Shown piece by piece: positions 1-8,528 of a stretch of 64,000 bases of DNA. Source of the stretch: Candidatus Gemmiger faecavium (GTDB lineage: Bacteria; Bacillota; Clostridia; Oscillospirales; Ruminococcaceae). The stretch covers positions 29,258-93,257 of the forward strand of contig DXFO01000003.1 in assembly GCA_019114415.1 (NCBI GenBank). Direction: 5' to 3'. Position 1 is the first letter of the stretch, and each line of letters starts with the position of its first letter. The notes below the pieces were generated by a model. It was not told the origin of the DNA and made no database searches. It worked only from the letters and a program-made list of their open reading frames with translations. The position numbers were made by a program, and so were the translations under genes.

Positions 1-205
1 AAATGGGGATCACCGAGGCAAAGGCAATGTTCTGCTCAGCCAGGACGTGATCGGTCAGATACCCGATGGCCAGAGGCGTGATCTGGCTCAGTGCCGCGGA
101 TACGGCCAGAATGAGCAGGATGATGAAAAATCCCAGCTTCTGCCGCTGGGGCAGAAGGACAAAAATCTTTTTCCAGAGCTGTCTGGATTCGGCGGTGGTG
201 TTCAT
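1..205 (-). CDS. ABC exporter (permease-ATPase fusion), N-terminal part only
   Basis: Only the first 68 codons are in the window; the gene runs off the left edge. The start ATG (203-205 on the complement) follows a strong GGGAGGGG ribosome site. The visible residues MNTTAESRQLWKKIF are followed by a hydrophobic segment (GFFIILLILAVSAAL) and a TPLAIGYLTDHVL stretch. This is typical of the first membrane helix and extracellular turn of type 1 ABC exporters with fused ATPase domains. The ATPase part is not visible, so substrate and even the presence of the ATP domain are inferred. It lies 37 bp downstream of the SLC13-like permease on the same strand and could be co-transcribed with it. Confidence 0.7.
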   Translation of the reverse strand, partial: MNTTAESRQLWKKIFVLLPQRQKLGFFIILLILAVSAALSQITPLAIGYLTDHVLAEQNIAFASVIPI

Positions 206-242
206 AGGACGCCCCTCCCGGGATGTTTCGGCGGTTTTGCGG

Positions 243-1358
243 TCACAGCACAAGATCGGTCACAAGCAGCAGTGCAAGCAGCGCCACGTTGCAGACGGTG
301 AACCACAAAAAGTATTTCTGCCGCTGGGCGGGGTACTCCCGCGCCACCTGCTTATAGGAGATCAGGCTGGCCATGGAAGCGATCAGCGTGCCAAGGCCGC
401 CCAGATTGCAGCCCACGATCAGGGCGTTCCAGTCGGAGGTGAACCCGGCCAGCAGCAGGGCAGCGGGAACGTTGCTGATGACCTGGCTGGCCAGCACCGC
501 AACGCCCTCCACGTGCCCGGTGATGAGAGAGGCAAGCAGATCCCGGAAAGCAGGGATGTTGCCCACGTTGCCGATGAAGATAAAGAAGGCGATAAAGGTC
601 CCCAGCAGGGAATAGTCCACCTCGGCCAGGACCTGCCGGTCGGTGAACAGCAGGAACACCAGGACGATGGCCGCGATCCAAACAGGGGAGAGCAGCTTGA
701 AAATGCCCAGAAGGCAAAGCACAAGCCCGGCAGTGCAAAAGCCCAGATACCGGGCGCTGCCCAGACTGGCAGGGACCGAGACGGGCGGGATGTTGTCCGA
801 ACGGCAGGCGACGGCAATGACCGCAAGGCAAATGCCGGACAGAGCAACGTAAGGCAGCATCAAAAGACACAGGTCTCCGAAACTCATGCCCGACTGGGTA
901 TACAGGTAAAGGTTCTGCGGGTTGCCCATGGGGGTGAGCATGCTGCCCAGGTTGGCGGCGGCAGTCTGCAATACCACCATGGGGATCAGCAGGCGTTCCT
1001 GCCCGGCCATGCGCAGAACGGTAATGCCAAAGGGCACAAAGGTGATGAGGGAAACGTCATTGGTGATGAGCATACTGAAAAAGAAGGGCAGAAACACCAG
1101 CACCAGCAGCAGCTGGCGGGAGGTGTGGGTCCGGCGCAGCAGGCCGTTGCCCAGATAGAGAAAGACGCCGCCTTTCTGAAAGCCCTTGACCACAGCCATC
1201 AGGCTGAACAAAAGCGTCAGGGTGTGCCAGTCGATGTAGGAAAGATACCCGGCGCTGGGGGGGACAAAAAAGGCGGACACCACAGCCAGTGCGGCCGCAA
1301 TGGACAAAACAGCTTCCCGCTGCACAAAATCGCGGCAGCGTGCAAGGGTCTTTGACAT
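243..1358 (-). CDS. SLC13/ArsB-type anion permease
   Basis: A 371-residue polytopic membrane protein with about ten hydrophobic segments. The sequence TNDVSLITFVPFGITVL and the PMGNPQNLYLY stretch match the conserved loops of the CitM/ArsB/SLC13 ion-transporter superfamily, where such Asn-rich loops bind Na+ and anion. A second internal repeat with GNVGNIPAFRDLL and SNVPAALLLAGF follows, as expected for the inverted-repeat fold. The start was placed at the ATG at 1358, giving MSKTLARCR, with GGGAGA eleven bases upstream. Two ATGs further upstream lack a ribosome site. The transported anion (dicarboxylate, sulfate, arsenite) cannot be told from sequence alone. Confidence 0.8.
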   Translation of the reverse strand: MSKTLARCRDFVQREAVLSIAAALAVVSAFFVPPSAGYLSYIDWHTLTLLFSLMAVVKGFQKGGVFLYLGNGLLRRTHTSRQLLLVLVFLPFFFSMLITNDVSLITFVPFGITVLRMAGQERLLIPMVVLQTAAANLGSMLTPMGNPQNLYLYTQSGMSFGDLCLLMLPYVALSGICLAVIAVACRSDNIPPVSVPASLGSARYLGFCTAGLVLCLLGIFKLLSPVWIAAIVLVFLLFTDRQVLAEVDYSLLGTFIAFFIFIGNVGNIPAFRDLLASLITGHVEGVAVLASQVISNVPAALLLAGFTSDWNALIVGCNLGGLGTLIASMASLISYKQVAREYPAQRQKYFLWFTVCNVALLALLLVTDLVL

Positions 1359-1417
1359 AACAGATCGATCTCCCATCCGCAAAATGTAAAAACAGATACC
1401 CGCAGGCAAAACGGCGC

Positions 1418-1450
1418 AAAAAAATCCTGAACGCGTAAGCGTTCAGGATT
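1418..1450 (-). terminator. Intrinsic terminator of tRNA-Tyr
   Basis: A perfect 12-bp stem (1423-1434 with 1439-1450) closed by a four-base loop is followed, in the minus direction, by a run of T. It starts two bases beyond the CCA end of the tRNA. Confidence 0.9.
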
Positions 1451-1451
1451 T

Positions 1452-1536
1452 TGGTGGGAGCTGGTGGATTCGAACCACCGAAGCATTACGCAGCAGATTT
1501 ACAGTCTGTCCCCATTGGCCACTCGGGAAAGCTCCC
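1452..1536 (-). tRNA. tRNA-Tyr (GTA)
   Basis: An 85-nt tRNA with encoded CCA. The acceptor stem GGGAGC pairs with GCTCCC, the T arm carries GGTTCGAATCC, and the anticodon loop reads CTGTAAA, giving anticodon GTA. The long variable arm expected of bacterial tRNA-Tyr (class II) is present. Confidence 0.95.
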
Positions 1537-1698
1537 ATATTCTTTTCGCACTCACCAGCGCCGCTCGCTGAGTGCTTGATTATTATAGCAAAGGAATTTT
1601 CAAAATGCAAGCCCTTTTTTCAGATTTTTTTGATTTTTTTTGACGGCCTGTTTTCCGGCTCTTTCAGGGCGCTCGTGCTGTACTTGTTTCGGGGCGGC

Positions 1699-1707
1699 TG
1701 TTATAAT
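1699..1707 (+). promoter_or_regulatory. Extended -10 promoter for the LysR gene
   Basis: TG-T-TATAAT at 1699-1707 is a perfect extended -10 element 46 bp before the LysR start. No good -35 is seen at 16-18 bp, which is tolerated by extended -10 promoters. Confidence 0.55.
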
Positions 1708-1752
1708 GTAAGAGACAGCCGGCACAGCCCGGCGGGGAAAGGGAATACGTCC

Positions 1753-2619
1753 ATGGACATCAACAAGATTCACTATTTTTTCCGTGCGGCGGAGCAGCAG
1801 AATTTTACCCGTGCGGCGGAACTGTGCCATATTGCCCAGACGACCATGAGCAAGTACATTTCGGTTCTGGAGGCGGAGCTGGGCTGTGAGCTGTTTGTCC
1901 GTGCGGGCAGGACCGCCCGCCTGACGCCAGAGGGCCAGCGCTTTTACGACGGCATGAAAGGCATCATGCGGCAGTATAAGGATCTCTGTCGGGAGGTGGG
2001 CCGGGAGAACGCCCACGAGCTGCACATCGGCATGATCACCACCGACTATGAGGATTTCCCCATCCTGCGCACCTTTGAACTGGCGAACCCGGGCATCTCG
2101 GCCTACTTTTCCTTTGGCGACGAGTCCCGGCTTCTGGCGGATCTGCGTCATCACCGCATCGACGGAGTGATCTGTCCCAATATCCTGACCTTCAAGGAAA
2201 ACCGGGTGGAGGACATGACCCGGCTGGACCTTCTGCGCATTGAGGAATCCCTGGTCTGTTCCCGGGAACTGCTGGACCGGTGCGGATCGGTGGCCAGGGT
2301 GGTGGCGGAACAGCCCCTCATCACCAAAACAGCCGAAAGCGAGTACCGGGAATTCTGCCGGGCCAATCTGCGCCGTCTGTATGGGGTGGAATTCCCCGAT
2401 GTTCTGGTGGTCAGCAGTTATGCCCAGCAGCTTCTGATGCTCAATTTGTCCCGCGGGTTTGCCATCATTCCGGCCAAGGCAAAGAACGAATATGAAAATT
2501 TGTGCTTTATCAAAACCGACGATGCCTTGTCAGAAACCGTGCAGCTTCTGTATCATCCGTCCTTTGTGACGCCGGAATTACAGGCGCTTCTCGACCATAT
2601 CCATGAAAATAAGTGCTGA
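1753..2619 (+). CDS. LysR-family transcriptional regulator
   Basis: A 288-residue protein. Residues 1-60 form the LysR winged helix-turn-helix (MDINKIHYFFRAAEQ, then NFTRAAELCHIAQTTMSKYI), and the rest is the periplasmic-binding-like effector domain. The ATG at 1753 was chosen because the LysR domain begins exactly there and GGGGAAAGGG lies upstream; 59 upstream in-frame codons have no family similarity. It is followed 88 bp later by a MATE pump on the same strand, so the regulator may control that pump, although LysR regulators more often control divergent genes. The effector is unknown. Confidence 0.88.
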   Translation: MDINKIHYFFRAAEQQNFTRAAELCHIAQTTMSKYISVLEAELGCELFVRAGRTARLTPEGQRFYDGMKGIMRQYKDLCREVGRENAHELHIGMITTDYEDFPILRTFELANPGISAYFSFGDESRLLADLRHHRIDGVICPNILTFKENRVEDMTRLDLLRIEESLVCSRELLDRCGSVARVVAEQPLITKTAESEYREFCRANLRRLYGVEFPDVLVVSSYAQQLLMLNLSRGFAIIPAKAKNEYENLCFIKTDDALSETVQLLYHPSFVTPELQALLDHIHENKC

Positions 2620-2707
2620 ATCAACCAAAAAGATTCGTTTGTCATCTGCCGCCGGATTTGTTAGCATAGTATCGCATCATTCTTTAAATAAAGGCGGTGG
2701 GGTACAA

Positions 2708-4063
2708 ATGCAGCGGGATCTGACCAAGGGCAGTGTGCTGCACAATCTGCTCCTGTTTTCCGTGCCGTATCTGCTTTCCTGCTTTCTGCAAAGCTTTTAC
2801 GGGCTGGCGGACCTGTTTATCACAGGGCAGTTCAACGGGGCTGCGGCCATTTCAGCGGTTTCCATTGGCAGCCAGGTCACGCACATGCTCACGGTGGTCG
2901 TTGTGGGGCTGACCATGGGTACCACGGTCATGATCGGCCGTGCGGTGGGGTCGGGGGACAAGTCCCTGGCGGCCCGGGCCATCGGCGGTACGGTGGTGCT
3001 GTTTGCCGCGGTGGCGGCTATCAGCACGGCGGTGCTTTTGTTTGCGGCGAACGGCATCATTACGGTGCTGTCCACCCCGGCGGAAGCCGTGGACCAGACC
3101 CGCAGCTATCTCATGATCTGCTTCCTCGGCTGCCCGTTCATCGTTGCTTATAATGTGATCAGCAGCATTTTCCGCGGGATGGGAGATTCCAAAAGCCCCA
3201 TGTACTTCATCGCGGTGGCGGGCGTCGTCAATATCGCGCTGGACTTCCTGTTCATCGGCCCGTTTGGGATGGGCGCTGCGGGCGCGGCCCTGGGCACCGT
3301 ATTGTCCCAGGCGGTCAGCGTGGTGATCTCGCTGATCATGCTTCGCAAAAGGGGACTGGGCATTCCGCTCTCCCGGGCGGATTTCCGTTTCCGGCCCCGA
3401 ATCATGTCCGGACTGCTCAAGGGCGGGCTTCCCATCGCGGTGCAGGATGGTTTCATCCAGATCTCCTTTATTGTGATCACCATCATTGCAAACCGCCGCG
3501 GCCTGGTCACGGCTACCGGCGTAGGCATTGTGGAAAAGGTCATCAGCTTTCTGTTTCTGGTTCCGTCGGCCATGCTGTCCTCGGTGTCCGCCCTCACGGC
3601 GCAGAACATCGGCGCGGGCCGCCATGACCAGGGCCTCAAGGTGCTGCGTTACGGCATGACCATCTGTGTGGGCTTCGGCCTTGTCGCGGTTGCGGTCTGC
3701 CAGATCGTTCCCGAGCAGATCGTCGCCCTGTTCGCCAACGGCGACACCGAGGTCATCCGCATGGGCGCACAGTATCTGCGCACCTATGTGACCGACTGCG
3801 TTTTTGCGGGCGTCAATTTCTGCTTCTGTGGCTATTTCTGTGCCTACGGCAGATCCTTCGTCACGTTCTTGTGGAACTTCACCGCCACGCTGTGCATCCG
3901 CATTCCCGGGGCGTATCTCGCTTCGGTGTGCTTTCCGGATTCCCTCTATGCCATGGGCCTGGCATCGCCGGCAGGGTCGCTGTTCGCTTCCATTGTGGCG
4001 GGCGCGCTGTTTGCCCATATGATGCGCAAGCGGGGCAGGGAAGGCGCCTTTGCCGCGGTGTAA
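2708..4063 (+). CDS. MATE-family multidrug/sodium efflux protein
   Basis: A 451-residue membrane protein with twelve predicted hydrophobic segments in two related halves, the length and layout of MATE antiporters. Family-like sequence includes the N-terminal LLLFSVPYLLSCFLQSFYGLADLF and the helix GTTVMIGRAVGSGD. The start ATG at 2708 follows GGCGGTGGGG; an in-frame upstream extension from 2603 overlaps the LysR gene and is hydrophilic. The substrate is unknown (drug, metabolite or flavonoid export coupled to Na+ or H+ is typical). It follows the LysR gene and precedes a separate promoter for yceD. Confidence 0.88.
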   Translation: MQRDLTKGSVLHNLLLFSVPYLLSCFLQSFYGLADLFITGQFNGAAAISAVSIGSQVTHMLTVVVVGLTMGTTVMIGRAVGSGDKSLAARAIGGTVVLFAAVAAISTAVLLFAANGIITVLSTPAEAVDQTRSYLMICFLGCPFIVAYNVISSIFRGMGDSKSPMYFIAVAGVVNIALDFLFIGPFGMGAAGAALGTVLSQAVSVVISLIMLRKRGLGIPLSRADFRFRPRIMSGLLKGGLPIAVQDGFIQISFIVITIIANRRGLVTATGVGIVEKVISFLFLVPSAMLSSVSALTAQNIGAGRHDQGLKVLRYGMTICVGFGLVAVAVCQIVPEQIVALFANGDTEVIRMGAQYLRTYVTDCVFAGVNFCFCGYFCAYGRSFVTFLWNFTATLCIRIPGAYLASVCFPDSLYAMGLASPAGSLFASIVAGALFAHMMRKRGREGAFAAV

Positions 4064-4205
4064 AGAGCGGCGTCCGGGGATTGCTCCCATGCCGCCGGTA
4101 TGATATACTATATAAAGTATCGGCCCCGGATTCCCCAAACAGAATCTGCGGGCAGGCGGTATCCGGGCAATGTCCTGTTTGTACAAACTTTTTTTGATTT
4201 TTTTG

Positions 4206-4234
4206 TTGACAAGCCCCCCTTGCTTGTGTATACT
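4206..4234 (+). promoter_or_regulatory. Sigma-A promoter of yceD-rpmF
   Basis: TTGACA at 4206-4211 and TATACT at 4229-4234 are separated by 17 bp. It lies 26 bp before the yceD start. Confidence 0.85.
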
Positions 4235-4259
4235 AGATAAGCAACCTTTGAGGTGTACT

Positions 4260-4760
4260 ATGCGATTTCATCTGCAAAAGTTCCTGGAGACAGCGAAAAC
4301 TCCTTATACAGCGTCGTTTTCGTTTGACTTCTCTCAGGCAGATTTCCCCGGCTATCAGGTGACGGAACCTGTTGCCGGTACTTTTTCGGCCGAACGTATT
4401 CCGGAAGGGGTACACATTAGCTTGCAGGCCGTGGCAAAAGCAGATGCCGAATGTGCCCGTTGCCTTGCGCCGGTGCACGAAACTTACACCATCGCACAGG
4501 AGTACACCGTTCGCCCCCGGGATCTCACCGATGTGGATTTTGAGCTCCCGCTGGATGAAAACGGGTTGCTGGACGTAGAGGAACTGGTGTATCAGGAAGT
4601 GATCTTTGCAGTTCCGCGGGTGCTGCTGTGCAGTCCCGACTGTCTTGGCCTATGCCCCATCTGTGGTAAAAGGAAGGCGGCAGGATGTACCTGCCAACCG
4701 GCAGACGAAGCTGCCCCTGCAGATGCAAGGCTTAGCATATTAAAACAACTGCTTAGTTGA
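4260..4760 (+). CDS. yceD: YceD/DUF177 family protein
   Basis: A 166-residue soluble protein of the DUF177 family, nearly always encoded directly upstream of rpmF and implicated in 23S rRNA accumulation or L32 handling in other bacteria. The sequence has the family ECARCLAPVHETY core and a Cys-rich C-terminal motif (CSPDCLGLCPICG then GCTC) that could bind zinc. The ATG at 4260 follows GAGGTG and is the first start after the promoter at 4206-4234. The rpmF gene begins 24 bp downstream and is certainly co-transcribed. Confidence 0.9.
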   Translation: MRFHLQKFLETAKTPYTASFSFDFSQADFPGYQVTEPVAGTFSAERIPEGVHISLQAVAKADAECARCLAPVHETYTIAQEYTVRPRDLTDVDFELPLDENGLLDVEELVYQEVIFAVPRVLLCSPDCLGLCPICGKRKAAGCTCQPADEAAPADARLSILKQLLS

Positions 4761-4784
4761 ATTTCACCAAGGAGGTGCTTAGAA

Positions 4785-4973
4785 ATGGCAGTACCCAAGA
4801 GAAAACAATCCCAAGCCCGTCGCGACAAGCGTCGTTCCAATGTTTGGAAGCTGGAGGCTCCTACGCTGGTGAAATGTCCTCAGTGTGGCGAACTGAAAGT
4901 GCCCCATCAGGTGTGTGGCAAATGCGGCTACTACAAGGGCCAGGAAGTCGTCAAGGTCAACAAGGAGGCGTAA
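4785..4973 (+). CDS. rpmF: 50S ribosomal protein L32
   Basis: A 62-residue basic protein beginning MAVPKRKQSQARRDKRRS, the signature N-terminus of L32. Four cysteines (C31, C34, C44, C47) in two CxxC pairs mark the zinc-binding C+ form. A consensus AAGGAGGTG ribosome site precedes the start, and a terminator follows 11 bp after the stop. L32 sits in the large subunit near the peptidyl transferase centre. Confidence 0.98.
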   Translation: MAVPKRKQSQARRDKRRSNVWKLEAPTLVKCPQCGELKVPHQVCGKCGYYKGQEVVKVNKEA

Positions 4974-4984
4974 CAGCCTCTTGC

Positions 4985-5013
4985 AAGGGGAGGGGCTGTG
5001 CCCTCCCCTTTTT
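4985..5013 (+). terminator. Terminator after rpmF
   Basis: A perfect 10-bp GC-rich stem (4985-4994 with 5001-5010), 6-base loop, then TTTTT. Confidence 0.9.
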
Positions 5014-5075
5014 CTTTGCCCATTTGGCATTTGTTCAAAGTTTGCGGCAGCAGATGTGAAAAGGAGGGTCAGGCG

Positions 5076-6398
5076 ATGGCTTTGCGGGTGCAGAGCGTGG
5101 ACGAAGGCTCGCCCGCGCAGGCGCTGGGCATCACGCCCGGTTGCGTCCTGCTTTCGGCGGACGGCAATGAGCTTGCCGATATGCTCGACTACCAATACTA
5201 TACTGTGGCATCGCAGTTTCGCCTTGCCCTTTGCAGGGACGGCAAGCTGGAATACCTGGACGTCAAAAAAGAGGAATACGAGCCTCTGGGCTGCAGCTTC
5301 AAGACCTATCTGGGGGATGAAAAGCACAGCTGTGACAACCACTGTATGTTCTGCTTCATCGACCAGCTGCCTCCCGGCATGCGGGAAAGCCTCTATTTCA
5401 AGGACGACGACGAGCGTCTGTCCTTCCTCTTTGGCAACTATATCACCATGACCAACCTGTCCGAGCGGGAGGTCGACCGCATCATCAAGATGCACATCAG
5501 CCCGATCTTCATCTCGGTGCACACCACCAACCCCCAGCTGCGGGTGCGCATGATGGCCAACAAGCGCGCGGCGGAAACGTTGGATTATCTCGACCGCTTT
5601 GCCAAGGGCGGCATCGAGATGAACTGCCAGCTCGTTTTGTGCCGCGGCATCAACGACGGTGACGAACTGCGCCGCACCCTGGACGACCTGCTGGCGCTGC
5701 GCCCCCAGGTGGGCAGCATCGCGGCGGTCCCCGCGGGGGTGACTTCCTACCGCAAGGGCCTTTACCGCCTGACGCCCTACGATGCCCAGTCCGCCGCGGA
5801 AACGCTGGACATTCTGGAAGAGTACAGCAAAAAGTGCCGGAAAGAATATGGCCGCACCATCGTCTATCCCAGCGATGAGTGGTATCTGACCGCAGGCCGT
5901 CCGCTGCCTCAGGCGGAGTTTTACGATGACTACGCCCAGCTGGAGGACGGCGTGGGCATGTGGCGGCTCTACCACGATACCTTCCTGGAGGAACTGTCCC
6001 AGCGCCGGGGCTTTATCTGGCCCCGCAAGATGGATGTGGTCACAGGCACCCTGGCTGCGCCGCTGATCCGCCAGATGGCGGATACCCTGCACGGGCAGTA
6101 CCCCCAGGTCAAGGTGGAAGTCCACGCCATCCAGAACGACTATTTTGGCGGCAATGTGAGCGTGGCGGGCCTTGTCACCGGCACCGACATCATCCGTCAG
6201 TGCAAGGGCAAACTGAAAAGCCGCCTGCTGGGCGTGCCGGAGGTTATGCTCCGGGACGAAGGCGACCGTTTTCTCGACGACATCACGGTGACGCAGCTTG
6301 GCAAGGAACTGGGCTGCCGTGTCACCATACTGCCCGTGGACGGCGCAGGCTGCTGCCGTGCGCTGCTGGGCGAACGCAACAAAAAGGGAGGGGAGTGA
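5076..6398 (+). CDS. DUF512 radical SAM protein with N-terminal PDZ
   Basis: A 440-residue protein. Residues 1-60 resemble a PDZ domain (VDEGSPAQALGITPGCVLL). A CxxxCxxC radical SAM cluster follows (C86, C90, C93 in SCDNHCMFCFIDQ), and the C-terminal half is the DUF512 domain. The ATG at 5076 lies 7 bases after AAGGAGGG; the longer frame from 4998 starts inside the rpmF terminator and is not used. Its stop is 3 bp before der, the usual neighbour of this family in Firmicutes, so translation is probably coupled. The reaction is not known; a role with Der in ribosome assembly is only suggested by synteny. Confidence 0.88.
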   Translation: MALRVQSVDEGSPAQALGITPGCVLLSADGNELADMLDYQYYTVASQFRLALCRDGKLEYLDVKKEEYEPLGCSFKTYLGDEKHSCDNHCMFCFIDQLPPGMRESLYFKDDDERLSFLFGNYITMTNLSEREVDRIIKMHISPIFISVHTTNPQLRVRMMANKRAAETLDYLDRFAKGGIEMNCQLVLCRGINDGDELRRTLDDLLALRPQVGSIAAVPAGVTSYRKGLYRLTPYDAQSAAETLDILEEYSKKCRKEYGRTIVYPSDEWYLTAGRPLPQAEFYDDYAQLEDGVGMWRLYHDTFLEELSQRRGFIWPRKMDVVTGTLAAPLIRQMADTLHGQYPQVKVEVHAIQNDYFGGNVSVAGLVTGTDIIRQCKGKLKSRLLGVPEVMLRDEGDRFLDDITVTQLGKELGCRVTILPVDGAGCCRALLGERNKKGGE

Positions 6399-6401
6399 CC
6401 C

Positions 6402-7733
6402 ATGCCGAAACCCATTGTGGCTATCGTCGGCCGTCCCAACGTGGGCAAATCGACGATTTTCAATAAGCTGACCGGTCAGCGCCTGGCCATCGTGGAGGAT
6501 ACCCCCGGCGTCACCCGTGACCGCATTTTCTGCGACTGCGAGTGGAACGGCCACCAGTTCTTGCTGGTGGATACCGGCGGTATCGAGCCCAACATTGATG
6601 ACGGCTTGCTCATGCATATGCGCCGTCAGGCACAGATCGCCATTGACTCGGCGGACTGCGTCGTCATGGTGACCGAGCTGACCGCAGGCGTAACGCCCCA
6701 GGACATCGACATTGCCGGTATGCTCATGCGCAGCGGCAAGCCGGTGGTGCTGGCGGTCAACAAGTGCGACTCGGTAGGCGAGCCGCCGCTGGAACTGTAC
6801 GATTTCTATTCTCTCGGCATCGGGGAGATCATCCCCGTGTCGGGTGTGCACGGCCACGGCACCGGCGATTTGCTGGACGCCGTGCTGGCCCACCTGGATT
6901 TCTCCAACGAGGAGCCCGAGGATGCCGACCGTATCCCGGTTGCCGTCATCGGCCGTCCCAACGTGGGCAAATCCAGCCTGGTCAACCGTATCCTGGGCGA
7001 GGATCGTCTGATCGTCGCCAATGAGGCCGGCACCACCCGCGATGCCATCGACACTGCGGTGGACAACAAATACGGCAAGTTCATCTTCACCGATACCGCC
7101 GGCCTGCGCAAAAAGGGCAAGGTGGAAAACGGCATCGAGCGGTACAGCGTTCTGCGCAGCCTGGCCGCCGTGGAGCGCAGCCGCGTCTGCGTCATCATGA
7201 TCGACGCCACCGAGGGCTTTACCGAGCAGGATTCCAAGGTGGCGGGCTATGCCCACGAACAGGGCAAGGCCTGTGTCATTGCGGTGAACAAGTGGGATAT
7301 CGTGGAGAAAGACACCTATACCATGGATACCATGCGCAAGCAGCTGGCAGAGGACTTCAGCTTCATGTCCTACGCGCCCATCGTCTTTATCAGCGCCAAG
7401 ACGGGTCAGCGGCTGGATAAGCTGTTCGAGACCATCCGCTATGTGGATGAGCAGAACGGCACCCGCATTCCCACCGGTGCCCTCAATGAGATGCTGGCCC
7501 GTGCCACTGCCAGGGTCCAGCCGCCTTCCGACAAGGGCAAGCGCCTGAAACTGTTCTATATCACCCAGAGTTCCACCCGTCCGCCGACGTTCGTCTCCTT
7601 TGTGAACCAGAAAGCGCTGTTCCATTTCTCGTATCAGCGCTATATCGAGAATCAGATCCGGGAGACTTTCGGCCTGACCGGTACGCCCATCCGTATGCTC
7701 GTGCGGGAGCATGGCGACGGAACCACTCGCTGA
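6402..7733 (+). CDS. der: Ribosome biogenesis GTPase Der (EngA)
   Basis: A 443-residue protein with two tandem GTPase domains, the hallmark of Der. Each has a P-loop GRPNVGKS (residues 10-17 and 184-191), DTGG or DTAG switch II motifs, and NKCD or NKWD specificity motifs, followed by the KH-like C-terminal domain. It acts in 50S subunit maturation. Length and domain order are exactly those of the family. It sits between the DUF512 gene (3 bp) and plsY (21 bp) in what looks like a three-gene operon. Confidence 0.98.
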   Translation: MPKPIVAIVGRPNVGKSTIFNKLTGQRLAIVEDTPGVTRDRIFCDCEWNGHQFLLVDTGGIEPNIDDGLLMHMRRQAQIAIDSADCVVMVTELTAGVTPQDIDIAGMLMRSGKPVVLAVNKCDSVGEPPLELYDFYSLGIGEIIPVSGVHGHGTGDLLDAVLAHLDFSNEEPEDADRIPVAVIGRPNVGKSSLVNRILGEDRLIVANEAGTTRDAIDTAVDNKYGKFIFTDTAGLRKKGKVENGIERYSVLRSLAAVERSRVCVIMIDATEGFTEQDSKVAGYAHEQGKACVIAVNKWDIVEKDTYTMDTMRKQLAEDFSFMSYAPIVFISAKTGQRLDKLFETIRYVDEQNGTRIPTGALNEMLARATARVQPPSDKGKRLKLFYITQSSTRPPTFVSFVNQKALFHFSYQRYIENQIRETFGLTGTPIRMLVREHGDGTTR

Positions 7734-7754
7734 CATCCTGAGGGAGGAGTCATC

Positions 7755-8411
7755 ATGATATTGAAGTTGATCGCGGCCTGTGTGCTTGCTGCGCTGGAAG
7801 GTTATCTTCTGGGCAGCATTGTGTTCGGAATTATGATCTCCAAGCTGTTCTGCCACGACGATGTGCGGACTCACGGCAGCGGCAGCGCGGGCATGACCAA
7901 TATGCTGCGCACCTACGGTGCGGCTGCAGGCGCGGCCACGGCCATCGGCGACGTGGCAAAAGGCGCGGTGGCGGTGTTTATCGGCCAGTGGCTGTTTGAA
8001 ATGCTGGTCCCCCAGTTTGAGCCTGCCTGCGGCGCCTACCTGGCCGCCATCTTCGCGGCCATCGGCCACATGAAGCCCGCCTGGTTCGGCTTCCATGGCG
8101 GCAAGGGCGTTCTGGTGTGCGGCGGTGCCATCCTGGCGCTGCAGCCGCTGGTGTTCCTGGCACTGGTCATCATCTTCCTCATCGAGTTTGCCATCACCCG
8201 CATCGTGTCTCTGGGCAGCATCATCATTGCGGCGCTGTATCCGGTGCTCACGCTCTGCTACTGGGCATGGCAGGGGGCTGCCCCTTCCACGCTGGTCTTT
8301 ATCGGCATCTGCAGCGTCATCATGGCCGCCATGGTCATTTACATGCATCGCTCCAATATCCAGCGCCTGCGCGAGGGAACCGAGTATCGCTTCGGTGAGA
8401 AAAAGAAGTGA
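7755..8411 (+). CDS. plsY: Acyl-phosphate:glycerol-3-phosphate acyltransferase
   Basis: A 218-residue polytopic membrane enzyme that transfers the acyl group from acyl-phosphate to glycerol-3-phosphate in phospholipid synthesis. The three conserved cytoplasmic motifs are visible: SGSAGMTN (motif 1 variant), HGGKGV (motif 2) and the late SLGSI region. About five membrane helices are present. A GGGAGGAG site precedes the ATG. The spacing to der and the terminator after it place it last in the operon. Confidence 0.95.
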   Translation: MILKLIAACVLAALEGYLLGSIVFGIMISKLFCHDDVRTHGSGSAGMTNMLRTYGAAAGAATAIGDVAKGAVAVFIGQWLFEMLVPQFEPACGAYLAAIFAAIGHMKPAWFGFHGGKGVLVCGGAILALQPLVFLALVIIFLIEFAITRIVSLGSIIIAALYPVLTLCYWAWQGAAPSTLVFIGICSVIMAAMVIYMHRSNIQRLREGTEYRFGEKKK

Positions 8412-8467
8412 TCCTCGCCCGGTGAACCGCTTATGGTGCCGGAAACTATGAACCGTTCATAAAATCA

Positions 8468-8513
8468 AAATCCCGCTGCGGGGTGGCATAGCCATTCTAC
8501 GGCGGGATTTTTT
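8468..8513. terminator. Bidirectional terminator between plsY and hemW
   Basis: A 9-bp stem (8468-8476 with 8502-8510) flanked by A-rich sequence on the left and TTTTTT on the right. It can serve plsY on the plus strand and hemW on the minus strand. Confidence 0.75.
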
Positions 8514-8528
8514 ATGGATAAAGCAAGG

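Noticed and set aside
66..1355. Long plus-strand frame of 429 codons opposite the SLC13-like permease
   Set aside because: It is the reverse of a real membrane-protein gene; the translation is Gln/His/Gly/Asp-rich with no family features.
4779..8348. 1189-codon minus-strand frame opposite DUF512-der-plsY
   Set aside because: High GC creates long antisense frames; der and plsY on the plus strand are certain.
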